64,000 nt of DNA from Leptospirillum sp. (GTDB lineage Bacteria; Nitrospirota; Leptospirillia; Leptospirillales; Leptospirillaceae): positions 106,509 to 170,508 of the forward strand of contig DAHUYM010000003.1 in NCBI GenBank assembly GCA_027315205.1, read 5' to 3'. The notes under the pieces are model-generated. The model was not told the DNA's origin and ran no database searches. It saw only the letters and a list, made by a program, of their open reading frames with translations. The first letter of the stretch is position 1. Every line of letters starts with the position of its first letter. Positions 25,698 through 35,653 of the stretch are shown piece by piece. The position numbers were made by a program, and so were the translations under genes.

Positions 25698-26648
25698 CTA
25701 CGCCGACAGTGAACGCTCCCCCGCGACCCGCGGACGTTTCCCCCTTGGAAGGAGAAGGAGCAAAGGGCTGGCTACGAAGATCGATGCGTACGTTCCTACG
25801 ATCACGCCCAAAAGAAGGGCCATCGAAAAATCATGAATGACTGGACCTCCGAAAAAGAACAGGGCGATCAGAACAAGCACTACTGTAGATGATACCACAA
25901 CTGTCCGGCTCAAAACCTGATTTATCCCCGAATTGATGATTTCGATCATCGACAGGCGGCTTGCTTTCCTCATCTGTTCCCGAATGCGGTCGAAGACGAC
26001 GACCGTGTCCGTCAGGGAGTATCCGGCCAGTGTCAGAAGCGCCGTGATGATCAGAAGATTGATTTCGACTCCTATGAGGTATAGAAGCCCAAGGACAGCC
26101 ATCACATTGTGGAAGGTCGACAAAGCTGCCGCGAGTCCGAAGCGGAATTCGAAGCGAAAGGCGATATAGACGATGATCCCGACAATCGAGTAAAGAATGG
26201 CGAGGAAGGCTTTTCCGGCCAATTCAGATCCGATCGTCGGGCCGATCTCAGTGGCCGACAGGATGGTCATGGGATTTCCGGGAAATCCGTTCTTTAAAAC
26301 GGACAGGATGGTCGTGGACACCGAACCCGTCTGATTCGGCTGAACTTTCGTGCGGATGAGCAGATCGCTGGTGGACTGGATATTCTGGATTTGGGCGCCG
26401 GTGATCTTGTTTTTGATCAAAAGACTCCGGACTGCTTCGATCGGTACCGATTTTTCAAAATGAACCTGTATGGCCGTTCCACCCACAAAGTCGATACCGA
26501 GATTGGCCTTTCCCCGGGCAATCTGCAGAAGCGCGATGAGTCCGATCAACATGAGGACGGCGGACAATCCAAGTGTGATACGGCGTTTACCCATGAAATC
26601 GATCGAAGGATTCCTTATCAGTTCAATCATCCAATACCCCTTCGGCAT
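25698..26648 (-). CDS. secF: Protein translocase subunit SecF
   Basis: A 316-residue RND-type inner membrane protein with six predicted helices, a periplasmic P1 loop after helix 1 and the motif ALLTLAGYSLTDTVVVFDRIRE that is diagnostic of SecF. It pairs with SecD and YajC to pull exported proteins from SecYEG using the proton gradient. Two starts are plausible: 26648 (AAGGA just upstream) or the ATG at 26630 (AGGGG upstream). Confidence 0.95.
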   Translation of the reverse strand: MPKGYWMIELIRNPSIDFMGKRRITLGLSAVLMLIGLIALLQIARGKANLGIDFVGGTAIQVHFEKSVPIEAVRSLLIKNKITGAQIQNIQSTSDLLIRTKVQPNQTGSVSTTILSVLKNGFPGNPMTILSATEIGPTIGSELAGKAFLAILYSIVGIIVYIAFRFEFRFGLAAALSTFHNVMAVLGLLYLIGVEINLLIITALLTLAGYSLTDTVVVFDRIREQMRKASRLSMIEIINSGINQVLSRTVVVSSTVVLVLIALFFFGGPVIHDFSMALLLGVIVGTYASIFVASPLLLLLPRGKRPRVAGERSLSA

Positions 26649-26671
26649 TTTTCCTTAAAAGACAATCATTA

Positions 26672-28246
26672 TCAGATCAAAAGTTTTTCGAGCTTTTTAC
26701 GTGAGGTCATGGCATCAAAGACGACTCTGGTTCCCACCAGTGCGGTGAAAAGGTTGATGCCGATCCCGACGGAGAGGGTCACGGCGAATCCTTTGATCGG
26801 CCCTGTTCCGAAAATGAACAATATCAGGGCCGTAATCAATGTCGTTACGTGGGAATCGACGATCGTAAGGAACGCTTTGTCGTAGCCAGCATCGATCGCC
26901 GAGCGGACAGGCTTTCCGGAACGAAGCTCTTCCCGGATCCTCTCAAAAATGAGGACGTTTGAATCGACACCCATTCCGATCGTAAGAATGATCCCCGCAA
27001 TTCCGGGGAGAGTCAGTGTCGCATGAAGGGCGGACATCGCGCCGACTAACAGGATCAGGTTCAACATCAGCGCAAAATCGGCGATGATCCCCGAAAGGCT
27101 ATAATAGACAGCCATAAACAGGAGTACGAGCCCCCCCGCTAGGAGGGTTGCATGGATCCCGGCCCGAATGGAGTCTTTCCCGAGAGACGGACCGACGGTC
27201 ACGTTCGTAAGAATTCGGACGGGGGCTGGCAGGGCGCCCGACCTGAGAACAATCGACAGATCCTTCGCTTCCCTGAGCGTGAAACTTCCGGTGATCTGCG
27301 CCTGGCCTCCGGAAATTTCTTCCTGGATGACCGGTGCCGAATAGACGACATTGTCGAGAACGATGGCGAGCCTTTCCTTCACGTGTTCCTTGGTGATCCT
27401 GTCGAAGAGTTTGGCTCCGGACGAATTGAACACCAGGGACACGTAGGGTTCGTTGAACTGTCCAAACGCCACACGGGCGTCTGAGATCACCTCGCCTGAC
27501 ATCAGAACACCCATTTTGAGGATATAGGGGAACTCTATCCTTTGCCCGTTCTTGGCAGTCCGGTGGGAAAAAAGGATGATATCCTCCTTGGGGAGAGGAA
27601 CCTTGTTTGCCAGTATCTGGTCCGCATCCGGGCGTCGGTCGTCTACGAGGAGAAATTCCAGGCGCGCCGTCCTGCCGATCAGAGACATCGCCCTCTCGGG
27701 GTCGTTGATGCCCGGGAGTTCGACAAGTATGCGGTCCTTTCCCTGGCGCTCAACAAGAGGTTCGGCGACGCCGAACTGGTCGATCCGGTTCCGTATCACT
27801 TCCATTGCCTGGGTCATGGAATGGTCACGTATTCTTTTGACTTCCCGGGGGAGTAGGGTGTAAGTCACCCCTTCGGATGTTTCGGCTCCCTTGTTCAAAA
27901 ATGGATAATGCCTAAGGACTCTTTTCTCGAGCTGAGCCCTTTCGGGACCCTGTGATACCGAAAGGACAAGATCATTCCCGCGAACGAGTGGAGTGACTTT
28001 TGGGGACTTGAGGGCCGAGGCCACCTCGTCGAGAGTGCCAGACACCGCCTTGTCCCTCTCGACTTCCAGCGTCACCGACATCCCACCCTTGAGATCGAGT
28101 CCCATGGAAATTTTCCCCCCGGGAAGATATTTCTGTATGCCCGGAGGAATCTTCTGTCCGACCGGAAGGGACGGAAGAAGGAAAATAAAGGAGAGCAATA
28201 CCGCGCTTCCCAGAAGTATCATCCGAAAACCAATTTTTCGTTTCAT
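26672..28246 (-). CDS. secD: Protein translocase subunit SecD
   Basis: A 524-residue partner of SecF. It has one N-terminal helix, a periplasmic head starting with GLDLKGGMSVTLEV and QFGVAEPLVERQG, and five C-terminal helices with GIAGIILTIGMGVDSNVLIFERIREEL. Length and motifs are complete. It lies 43 bases after yajC. Confidence 0.96.
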   Translation of the reverse strand: MKRKIGFRMILLGSAVLLSFIFLLPSLPVGQKIPPGIQKYLPGGKISMGLDLKGGMSVTLEVERDKAVSGTLDEVASALKSPKVTPLVRGNDLVLSVSQGPERAQLEKRVLRHYPFLNKGAETSEGVTYTLLPREVKRIRDHSMTQAMEVIRNRIDQFGVAEPLVERQGKDRILVELPGINDPERAMSLIGRTARLEFLLVDDRRPDADQILANKVPLPKEDIILFSHRTAKNGQRIEFPYILKMGVLMSGEVISDARVAFGQFNEPYVSLVFNSSGAKLFDRITKEHVKERLAIVLDNVVYSAPVIQEEISGGQAQITGSFTLREAKDLSIVLRSGALPAPVRILTNVTVGPSLGKDSIRAGIHATLLAGGLVLLFMAVYYSLSGIIADFALMLNLILLVGAMSALHATLTLPGIAGIILTIGMGVDSNVLIFERIREELRSGKPVRSAIDAGYDKAFLTIVDSHVTTLITALILFIFGTGPIKGFAVTLSVGIGINLFTALVGTRVVFDAMTSRKKLEKLLI

Positions 28247-28289
28247 GGGCGGTTCGATTACCCCCTTGTCGTCTCACGAAAGACGAATG

Positions 28290-28580
28290 TCAGATTTCGG
28301 TTGCCAGCGAAAGGATTGTCTGCTTGAGAGCGGTCACTACGACTCCGGGTGCGATCTCGAGCTCTATAGAACGATCGCCTATCGACTTCACCGTTCCGAG
28401 GAGGCCTCCCGACAGAACCACCCGGTCCCCCTCCTTCAGTTGACTCAAAAATTGCTGGTGTTTTTTCTGCCTTCTTTTCTGTGGAAGGATGATGAGGAGA
28501 TAGAGAAAGACGACGAATAAAAGAATCGGAAGAAGGTTCAGGAGAGCGGAAGATGATCCCCCTGCGGTCTGTGGCGTCAT
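28290..28580 (-). CDS. yajC: Preprotein translocase accessory subunit YajC
   Basis: A 96-residue protein with one helix (about residues 15-34) ending in LPQKRRQKKHQ, then the conserved LKEGDRVVLSGGLLGTV beta domain. It belongs to the SecDF-YajC complex. Its ATG overlaps the tgt stop by 4 bases; the order tgt-yajC-secD-secF is conserved widely. Confidence 0.95.
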   Translation of the reverse strand: MTPQTAGGSSSALLNLLPILLFVVFLYLLIILPQKRRQKKHQQFLSQLKEGDRVVLSGGLLGTVKSIGDRSIELEIAPGVVVTALKQTILSLATEI

Positions 28581-29713
28581 GTTGTGCCTCCTCTGGCTTT
28601 CGAAAATGAAACGAGCCGGTCATTCGCCCATTCGCGATATGTGCCCGACCGGATCTGGTCGCGTATTACCCTCATGAGATCCTGATAAAATGACACATTG
28701 TGGAGCGTGATCAAAACAGGGCCCAACATCTCCTTGTTCCGGAAGAGATGGTGTATATAGGCCCTCGAACAGCTCCGGCAAGCGGCGCACCCGCACTCGG
28801 GATCCAGGGGCGATTCGTCCGGGGCGTGGCAGGCATTTCGGATTGCCAGGGGCCCCGACCAGGTAAACGCCGTTCCATTACGTCCGTTTCGCGTCGGAAG
28901 GACACAATCGAACATGTCGATTCCCCGAAGGACTGCGGAGATAATATCTTCCGGGTACCCTATCCCCATCAGGTATCTGGGCTTATCTGCGTCCAGACAA
29001 GGCAGGGTGACGTCCAGAATGGCATTACGGTCTTCGAACGATTCACCGATACCCAACCCCCCGATGCCGAATCCCGAAAAACGCTGCCCGTCGTTTCCTT
29101 CCATATCATTAAGTTGGCTGGCGCAAAATGCACGGCTTTCCGGATCGAGTCCTCCCTGGACGATCCCGAACAAGCCCCGATCTCCGTTGGAGACATCCAG
29201 GGATCTCCGGGCCCATCGCAGCGTTCGGAGGAAGGCCTCTCTCACGATTTCCGGAGACCATAGGGGGGCGACCAGATGATCGAGAACCATGGTCACATCC
29301 ACATCAAGATCGATGGAAATCCGGACGACCTCTTCCGGCGAAAGAAAAACCTTTTCCCCGTCATACGGCGACCGGAAGGACGCCCCCTCTTCCCTGACGA
29401 CCGTCCCTTCGCCCAGACTGTATATCTGGTATCCCCCACTATCGGCAAGAGTCGGGCCAGCCCAGCCCATGAATCTCGCCGTTCCACCCAGAGCCTTTAT
29501 GACTTTTTCCCCTGGGCGAAGCCACAGATGGAATAGGTTGACGAGAAGCATATCGGCTCCGCACTGGCGGATCTGCTCGGCCGTCAATCCTTTCACCGTC
29601 GCACGCGTGGCAACCGGCATGAACAAAGGAGTATCGGAAGATCCGTGGGACGTTTCGATAACACCGGACCTGGCTCCGGAGTGGCTATCGGCTCGTTCAA
29701 CGACGAATTTCAC
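28577..29713 (-). CDS. tgt: tRNA-guanine transglycosylase
   Basis: A 378-residue TIM-barrel enzyme that swaps guanine 34 of GUN-anticodon tRNAs for preQ1 (or queuine). The catalytic base is Asp91 in LADSGGYQ, the nucleophile Asp lies in DMFDCVLPTR, and the zinc site is CGCAAC with a His further on. The base-pocket segment reads LDHLVAP (Asp145-His146-Leu147), where well-studied bacterial enzymes have DEC; human-type enzymes also lack that Cys. It overlaps argS and yajC by 4 bases each. Confidence 0.94.
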   Translation of the reverse strand: MKFVVERADSHSGARSGVIETSHGSSDTPLFMPVATRATVKGLTAEQIRQCGADMLLVNLFHLWLRPGEKVIKALGGTARFMGWAGPTLADSGGYQIYSLGEGTVVREEGASFRSPYDGEKVFLSPEEVVRISIDLDVDVTMVLDHLVAPLWSPEIVREAFLRTLRWARRSLDVSNGDRGLFGIVQGGLDPESRAFCASQLNDMEGNDGQRFSGFGIGGLGIGESFEDRNAILDVTLPCLDADKPRYLMGIGYPEDIISAVLRGIDMFDCVLPTRNGRNGTAFTWSGPLAIRNACHAPDESPLDPECGCAACRSCSRAYIHHLFRNKEMLGPVLITLHNVSFYQDLMRVIRDQIRSGTYREWANDRLVSFSKARGGTT

Positions 29714-31500
29714 ATCGATTCCGGAGCGGTTACCCCAAGAAGCGCCAGTCCCGTCCGGAGCACGCGTCCCACCGCAATCGACAATCCCAGCCGTGCCTTC
29801 ATCAGGTTCCGGTCCCCGGGTTCCTGTGAAAGAATCCTGTTGTGGAAATAATAATGATGGAACTTTCTCGCCATTTCGGTGAGATACTCCGAAAAAGGAT
29901 GCACTTCCAGCGAAGAGCCGACATCGTGAAGAACCCTCGGAAAACGGTCCATGAAACGGATCATTTCCCCTTCTTCGCCGAGAGTCAAAGGCTCAAGATC
30001 AGACCCTTCCCAGCGTTCCGGAAGGGAGACCCTCCTCGTCTCGGCTTGTTTCAGAAGGCTCATGACCCGGGCATGCGCATACTGAACATAGTAGACGGGA
30101 TTATCCATGGATTTTTCACGGGCACGATTCAGATCGAAATCCAAGGACGATTCGTGGCTTCGGGTGAGATATATGAAACGGGTGGCATCGACGCCCACTT
30201 CGTCGACGACTTCCCTGAGAGTCACGAATTCTCCGCCCCGGGTCGACATGCTGACCGGCTTTCCGTCCCTCACCAGGTTGACCAATTGGATCAGGGCCAC
30301 CCGGAACTCCGTCTTGTGTCCCAGCAGAAGGGAAAGGGTCTGGATGGCCGCTTCCATCCGCGGAATGTATCCATGATGGTCGGCTCCCCAGACATCGATG
30401 AGAACCTCATATCCCCTCTGGATTTTATCCGCATGGTAGGCAATATCCGCGGCGAAGTACGTCAAACGTCCGTCGCCCCTCAGGAGCACGCGGTCCTTGT
30501 CGTCTCCCAAAGCCGTTGTCCGGAGCCAAAGTGCCCCTTCGGACTCATAAACATCCGGAACTCCTGCGGATCCGGTCGATTCCCGAGTGAGATCCCGGAT
30601 CTTACCGATCCATGACTGAACAGCGGAGCCGCTCGATCCCGAATGTTCTTCATGGAGTTCACGTTCTGAAAAGAACCGGTCGAAGGTCACACCGAACCGG
30701 ACAAGATCCTCCCGGATGCCCTCCATGATGAGAAGCTGGGAAAGATGGGTAAATTTTGGGAGGTATTGCGATTCGTCTCCCGTACTTGACTCCGCGGCCT
30801 TTTCCTCTTCTGGAGTCAAGAGTCCGGGCGTTTCCTGGATAAGTTTGGCGATTTCCTTTATATATGTCCCTTTGTACGGCGTGCTGCCTTTTAAAAACCC
30901 ATCGACCTCCTCCGTGGACACCTGTCTCCGCAAGCTCCTCCATGCAAGGCAGGTCGATCGACCGAGCATTTCCATCTGATTTCCGGCGTCATTGATATAA
31001 TATTCCGTCTCGACCGAATGTCCGATGTTTTTTAGGATCCTGGCCAATGCATCCCCATATGCGGCTCCCCTCCCGTGCCCAACATGAAGCGGACCGGTAG
31101 GGTTTGCACTGACAAATTCGAGAAGAATCCGGCGGGGAGTCGCCACAGGCTCGACAAGAGGGATAGCGCCGTCCAGAAAACCCAGAAGGGTTTCCCGCAG
31201 CGCACTTTGTTCGAATGTGAAGTTCAGATAACCGGGTCCCGCGATCTCGATGGTTCGGAATCGACGGTCATTCCCGAAATGCCTGAGGAGGCCTTCCGCA
31301 ACTTTGCGCGGGGGAAGCTTCAGAGCGGAGGCCAGGTTCAACGATACTGGGCTTGAGATATCCCCGAATCCGTCTTTTTTGGGAAACTCGATCCGAACCC
31401 CTTTGGGAAGAATCTCCGCCACGCTTTCGGGCCTGGACAACTCCTTCAAGAACTTAGACAAACTTTCTTCAATTGACTTCTGAACCCATCGGTCTAGCAA
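29710..31500 (-). CDS. argS: Arginyl-tRNA synthetase
   Basis: A 596-residue class I synthetase. The HIGH motif is HVGH in ANPTGPLHVGHGR, and VSMSTRGGEF stands for the KMSK loop. The N-terminal Add-1 domain that recognises the D-loop and the C-terminal anticodon-binding helix domain (YVQYAHARV and following) are present. It follows tsaD by 115 bases and is coupled to tgt. Confidence 0.96.
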   Translation of the reverse strand: MLDRWVQKSIEESLSKFLKELSRPESVAEILPKGVRIEFPKKDGFGDISSPVSLNLASALKLPPRKVAEGLLRHFGNDRRFRTIEIAGPGYLNFTFEQSALRETLLGFLDGAIPLVEPVATPRRILLEFVSANPTGPLHVGHGRGAAYGDALARILKNIGHSVETEYYINDAGNQMEMLGRSTCLAWRSLRRQVSTEEVDGFLKGSTPYKGTYIKEIAKLIQETPGLLTPEEEKAAESSTGDESQYLPKFTHLSQLLIMEGIREDLVRFGVTFDRFFSERELHEEHSGSSGSAVQSWIGKIRDLTRESTGSAGVPDVYESEGALWLRTTALGDDKDRVLLRGDGRLTYFAADIAYHADKIQRGYEVLIDVWGADHHGYIPRMEAAIQTLSLLLGHKTEFRVALIQLVNLVRDGKPVSMSTRGGEFVTLREVVDEVGVDATRFIYLTRSHESSLDFDLNRAREKSMDNPVYYVQYAHARVMSLLKQAETRRVSLPERWEGSDLEPLTLGEEGEMIRFMDRFPRVLHDVGSSLEVHPFSEYLTEMARKFHHYYFHNRILSQEPGDRNLMKARLGLSIAVGRVLRTGLALLGVTAPESM

Positions 31501-31615
31501 TCGTTATCCCTCAATCCTGTCCGTTTTCATCGTTCTAAACAGACAATTGTGTCCTCGAAAAACCTTGGAATGCTAGCATGTTCCGGGCTGACTCTCAAAT
31601 GGAACGGACGATCAC

Positions 31616-32671
31616 CTAGGGCCCGGAGCTTTTTCTGGAAGGATTCTTGCCTTTTCTCGCATCCTGTCCGCTACGGGTAAAGGGAACGAGGTCGACGTAA
31701 GGATATCGAGAGTATTGGCCAAGTTCGAGAAGATCAATCCCCAAAAGGGCGACGGTGAGAGCGTTGTCCCGCGCAAGGGAACGCGGAGAGAGGTGGATAG
31801 AGACATTCCGTGACTCACAAAGGTCCTGAAGGGCGTCTCTCAAATGCATATTGGCGCTGACTCCTCCCCCAACCATCAGATGATCGGGCTTCTCCTCATC
31901 CAGCGCCTTTTCCATCCTCTGGATGACATGAGCGGTAATGGCTCCCTGGAGGGAAGCCGCAAGATTTGGAAGAGTGGATTCTGACACGCCGACTTTTTGC
32001 ACCAGATGGAAAAATGCTGTTTTCATGCCGCTGAAGCTGAAATCGAGTGGATGAACCGTTCGGATGGGTCCTCTGGTGAGCGGAAGCAAAGGCCGATCAT
32101 TCGCTATCGCGACTCGCTCCAGATGAGGTCCTCCGGGATAGGGAAGTCCCAAAAGCTTCGCGCCCTTGTCGAAAGCTTCACCTGCCGCATCGTCCACTGT
32201 CTGGGAAATTTGTTCGATTTGAGGCCAGGCCTTCACCTGGTAAAGATGGGTATGTCCTCCGGAAATGACCAGTCCCAGTGATTTCCCGGAAATCTCTTTG
32301 GCATTCTTGAAGGTCGCCCTCAAATGAGCCTTTATGTGGTCCACGCCGACGATCGGAAGCTTTCTCGGGAAAGCAAGCCCTTTGGCAAATCCGATCCCGA
32401 TAAGGAGTGAACCCAGCAGACCCGGACCGCGCGTGACAGCCATGGCATCGAGGGAATCGAAATGAATATTCGCGGTTGAAAGTGCTTCGCGAAGAAGGGC
32501 GGGAAGAATTTCCGCATGGGCACGACAGGCCAGTTCAGGAACGACTCCGCCAAAATCCCGGTGAAGGTAGTCCTGGGAGAGGACCTGATCAAATAAAATG
32601 GCCCCGGTCGAATCGACCAGGGCCATTGCCGTGTCATCGCACGATGTTTCTATTCCGAGGATCACGGGCAA
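31616..32671 (-). CDS. tsaD: tRNA N6-threonylcarbamoyladenosine transferase TsaD
   Basis: A 351-residue ASKHA-fold enzyme that transfers the threonylcarbamoyl group to A37 of ANN-decoding tRNAs. It begins with LGIETSCDDTA, has the metal-binding HxxxH in VDHIKAHLRA and TRGPGLLGSLLIG. It works with TsaB, TsaC and TsaE, which are not in this window. It starts 12 bases after clpC. Confidence 0.95.
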   Translation of the reverse strand: MPVILGIETSCDDTAMALVDSTGAILFDQVLSQDYLHRDFGGVVPELACRAHAEILPALLREALSTANIHFDSLDAMAVTRGPGLLGSLLIGIGFAKGLAFPRKLPIVGVDHIKAHLRATFKNAKEISGKSLGLVISGGHTHLYQVKAWPQIEQISQTVDDAAGEAFDKGAKLLGLPYPGGPHLERVAIANDRPLLPLTRGPIRTVHPLDFSFSGMKTAFFHLVQKVGVSESTLPNLAASLQGAITAHVIQRMEKALDEEKPDHLMVGGGVSANMHLRDALQDLCESRNVSIHLSPRSLARDNALTVALLGIDLLELGQYSRYPYVDLVPFTRSGQDARKGKNPSRKSSGP

Positions 32672-32683
32672 CCGGTATTTAAA

Positions 32684-35125
32684 TCAACCAACACTCGCCA
32701 TGACATCTTCATCCATGAAAACGGGATGTCCTTCCCGAAGTACGACCTTCACTTTTCGGGCTCCTTTGAATTGTCCTGAAATGATCATTTCCGAAAGTCG
32801 ATCCTCGATATGCCTCTGGATCGCCCTGCGCATAGGACGAGCGCCGTAATGGGGTTCATATCCCTCTCTAACCAACCATTTCCGGACCTCAGGATCGATT
32901 TCGACCGTAAGATTCTTTTCCGCCAGACGTCGATTCAGATCCGCGATCCTCAAATCGACGATCGCTTCTAGATGTCCTTCCGTCAGGGGATGGAATATGA
33001 CGATCTCGTCAACACGGTTCAGAAATTCGGGATTGAAGGTTTTCTTCAACTCTTCCTGAATGGAGTCCCGCACGAACTTCTCTTTTGAATCGATCCCGGC
33101 TCTTTGAAAACCGAGAGATCCTTCTTTTTCAAGAGACCGCGCCCCAAGATTTGAGGTCATGATCAATACCGTATTTTTAAAATCGACCTTCCTGCCAAGA
33201 CTGTCGGTGATGAAGCCGTCGTCAAGGATTTGAAGGAGAATATTGAACATGTCGGGATGCGCCTTTTCGATCTCGTCGAACAATACAACGGAATAGGGTC
33301 GCCTGCGGACCCGTTCCGTTAATTGCCCGCCTTCTTCGTAGCCGACATATCCAGGAGGGGCTCCCGTCAGTCTGGAAACATTGAAACGCTCCATATACTC
33401 CGACATGTCGACACGAATCAGGGCATCTTCGTCTCCGAAAAGTGTTTCCGCAAGAGTACGAGCCAACTCAGTCTTTCCAACACCCGTAGGTCCTAGGAAA
33501 ATGAATGAACCGATTGGTCGTTTTTCTCCCTTGATCCCGGCTCTTGAGCGACGGATAGCTCTGGCGACGGCCGAAAGGGCCTCTTCCTGGCCGACGATTC
33601 TACGGTGAAGCTCGCCTTCCAGTTTAAGGAGACGTTGGCTTTCTTCTTCTTCGATCTTGTAGAGAGGAATCCCTGTCATCTTCGATACGATGACCGAGAT
33701 CTCTTCGGGACCGATCACCGGACGATTCCGTTCCTGTTCTTCCTTCCACTTTCGTTTCTCTTCGTCGGCCTGCTTCCTCAACATGTCTTCCTGGGCCCGA
33801 AGACGGACAGCTTCCTCAAAATTCTGGACACGGATCGCTTTTTCCTTTTCCCTGACCACCTTCTTCAGCGACTGATCAAGGTCCTTGATTTCATCCGGAA
33901 GGGAAAAGCTCTTGAGTTTCGCTCTCGATCCTGCCTCATCGATGATGTCGATCGCCTTGTCCGGGAGGAACCGGTCAGTGACATACCTCTCGGAAAGAGT
34001 GACAGCATCGTGAATGGCGGAGTCCGTGATTTGGACTCCATGATGCTCTTCATAACGGTCCCGCAGACCGATGATGATCCGTTCCGCCTCGCCCACAGGG
34101 GGCTCGTTGACATAGATCGGCTGGAAACGTCTTTTCAGGGCACCATCCTTTTCGATGTATTTCCGATATTCGTCAAGTGTGGTCGCGCCAATACACTGAA
34201 TTTCACCGCGTGAAAGCGCCGGCTTCAACATGTTTGAGGCATCGATCGACCCTTCGGCCGCCCCCGCACCGACGAGAGTATGCAGCTCGTCGATGAAAAT
34301 GATGATGTTGCCTGCCGTCACAACTTCCTTCATCACGATCTTCAGGCGTTCCTCGAATTGACCCCGGTACTTCGTGCCGGCGACAAGCGACCCCAAGTCA
34401 AGGGCGATCACTCTTTTGTTCAGAAGGTTGTCCGGAACCTCGGCATTGATAATCCTTTGAGCAAGACCCTCGACAATTGCCGTCTTGCCAACCCCGGACT
34501 CTCCTATGAGGACGGGATTGTTCTTAGTTCTCCGCCCGAGGATCTGAAGAACCCGTTCGATCTCGTCATGGCGCCCAATTACTGGATCCAACTGATTTTC
34601 CGACGCCATCTGGGTAAGATCGCGACCGAAATCATCCAATGCCGGGGTATTGGACTTCCGTTCCTTTTCCCGGTTGATATTCGTATTGGCTCTTTTCAGG
34701 AGGCTTGCCGTCAGTTGGCGAGCCGCCATGAGATTCGCACCAAGCGCACGAAGGATTTTGCCGCCAATCCCGTCTTCTTCGCGAAGAACCCCGAGAAGAA
34801 GATGTTCGCTTCCGATATGCGTATGACCCAAAAGACGGGCTTCGTCCACCGAATATTCGATAACTTTCTTAACGCGGGGCGTCAGGGGGAGTTCCCCGAA
34901 GGTGAGAGTCGACGTACCACCCAGTAGATTGCGTTCGATCTCCATACGGATCTGCTCCGGGGTCAGTCCCATGCGTTTAAGGACCGCGACCGGAATTCCG
35001 TCTTGTTCACGAACGAGGGCCAATACGATATGTTCGGTTCCCAGATAATCGTTCTGATGCTTCTCCGCTTCTTCTCGGGCCATAATAATTACTTTTCGGC
35101 CCTTCTCGGTGAATTTGTCCATCAT
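32684..35125 (-). CDS. clpC: ATP-dependent Clp protease ATP-binding subunit ClpC
   Basis: An 813-residue Hsp100 unfoldase. The N-terminal double Clp-N repeat is followed by AAA-1 (Walker A GESGVGKT), a UVR-type middle domain near residues 415-460 that marks ClpC rather than ClpA or ClpB, and AAA-2 (Walker A GPTGVGKT). It would feed substrates to ClpP, encoded elsewhere. No mcsAB or ctsR lies upstream, unlike the Firmicutes operon; a strong promoter and long AT-rich intergenic DNA precede it. Confidence 0.94.
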   Translation of the reverse strand: MMDKFTEKGRKVIIMAREEAEKHQNDYLGTEHIVLALVREQDGIPVAVLKRMGLTPEQIRMEIERNLLGGTSTLTFGELPLTPRVKKVIEYSVDEARLLGHTHIGSEHLLLGVLREEDGIGGKILRALGANLMAARQLTASLLKRANTNINREKERKSNTPALDDFGRDLTQMASENQLDPVIGRHDEIERVLQILGRRTKNNPVLIGESGVGKTAIVEGLAQRIINAEVPDNLLNKRVIALDLGSLVAGTKYRGQFEERLKIVMKEVVTAGNIIIFIDELHTLVGAGAAEGSIDASNMLKPALSRGEIQCIGATTLDEYRKYIEKDGALKRRFQPIYVNEPPVGEAERIIIGLRDRYEEHHGVQITDSAIHDAVTLSERYVTDRFLPDKAIDIIDEAGSRAKLKSFSLPDEIKDLDQSLKKVVREKEKAIRVQNFEEAVRLRAQEDMLRKQADEEKRKWKEEQERNRPVIGPEEISVIVSKMTGIPLYKIEEEESQRLLKLEGELHRRIVGQEEALSAVARAIRRSRAGIKGEKRPIGSFIFLGPTGVGKTELARTLAETLFGDEDALIRVDMSEYMERFNVSRLTGAPPGYVGYEEGGQLTERVRRRPYSVVLFDEIEKAHPDMFNILLQILDDGFITDSLGRKVDFKNTVLIMTSNLGARSLEKEGSLGFQRAGIDSKEKFVRDSIQEELKKTFNPEFLNRVDEIVIFHPLTEGHLEAIVDLRIADLNRRLAEKNLTVEIDPEVRKWLVREGYEPHYGARPMRRAIQRHIEDRLSEMIISGQFKGARKVKVVLREGHPVFMDEDVMASVG

Positions 35126-35179
35126 GCGGCACTCTCCTCGTTCGGGTTCCGTACCATCTACGGCACGGATGTAATAAAA

Positions 35180-35208
35180 ATACTACCCCGCCCCCCGTTT
35201 GGTGTCAA
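35180..35208 (-). promoter_or_regulatory. Sigma-70 promoter of clpC and downstream genes
   Basis: On the minus strand TTGACA (35203-35208) and TAGTAT (35180-35185) are spaced by exactly 17 bases, about 55 bases before the clpC ATG. A GAGGAG ribosome site follows. This may drive the whole clpC to fdhE run, since no gap in it is larger than 115 bases. Confidence 0.7.
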
Positions 35209-35575
35209 GGAAACAAGGTCCTTTAAAATGCCCGAAATGCGCCACTTTAGCTCTTTCACGTCGCCACCGAATTTACGAACATGAAAGTCTTTAAAATCTC
35301 AAAACAAATTTACATTATATTATAAAATGTATTTAAATATAATTTAATACATTTTAATAGATAAAAATCATTACATCTTCTACGGCATCTTTTTAAATTG
35401 TTCCCTATGTTTGGCTTCTCTATCTCTTCGGTCGCAGAGTAAAAGAATTGACTTTATTATTTATGCTTAATTTATATTAAAAATATAATATATATATAAA
35501 ATTTAATTTCTCTCATGACAATTTCAGGATCTCTCCATGTAACAAAAACAGGTCAGTCCTGAGAGAGCCATCTTG

Positions 35576-35598
35576 AACAAGAGATTTTCTCTCTTGTT
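35576..35598. terminator. Hairpin downstream of the M23 peptidase gene
   Basis: AACAAGAGA pairs with TCTCTTGTT around a 5-base loop, about 55 bases past the minus-strand peptidase stop. No T-run follows on the minus strand, and only TTTAG on the plus strand, so it is a weak terminator candidate or an mRNA 3'-end stabiliser. Confidence 0.4.
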
Positions 35599-35653
35599 TA
35601 GCAAATGTTCTTTGGGATGAGAGAGGCTAGGGTGTGCTCTTGATTTAAGTGGA

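Larger units (their letters stand above)
35126..35653. other. 528-base intergenic region with an AT-rich block
   Basis: The right 450 bases have no convincing gene. From about 35282 to 35520 the DNA is mostly A and T, with runs such as AATATAATATATATATA, quite unlike the neighbouring genes. It also holds a 9-base-pair hairpin at 35576-35598 and a weak plus-strand promoter-like TTGACT (35448-35453). Possible roles are promoter or UP elements, a small RNA, or a binding zone for a nucleoid protein; none is proven. Confidence 0.8.
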
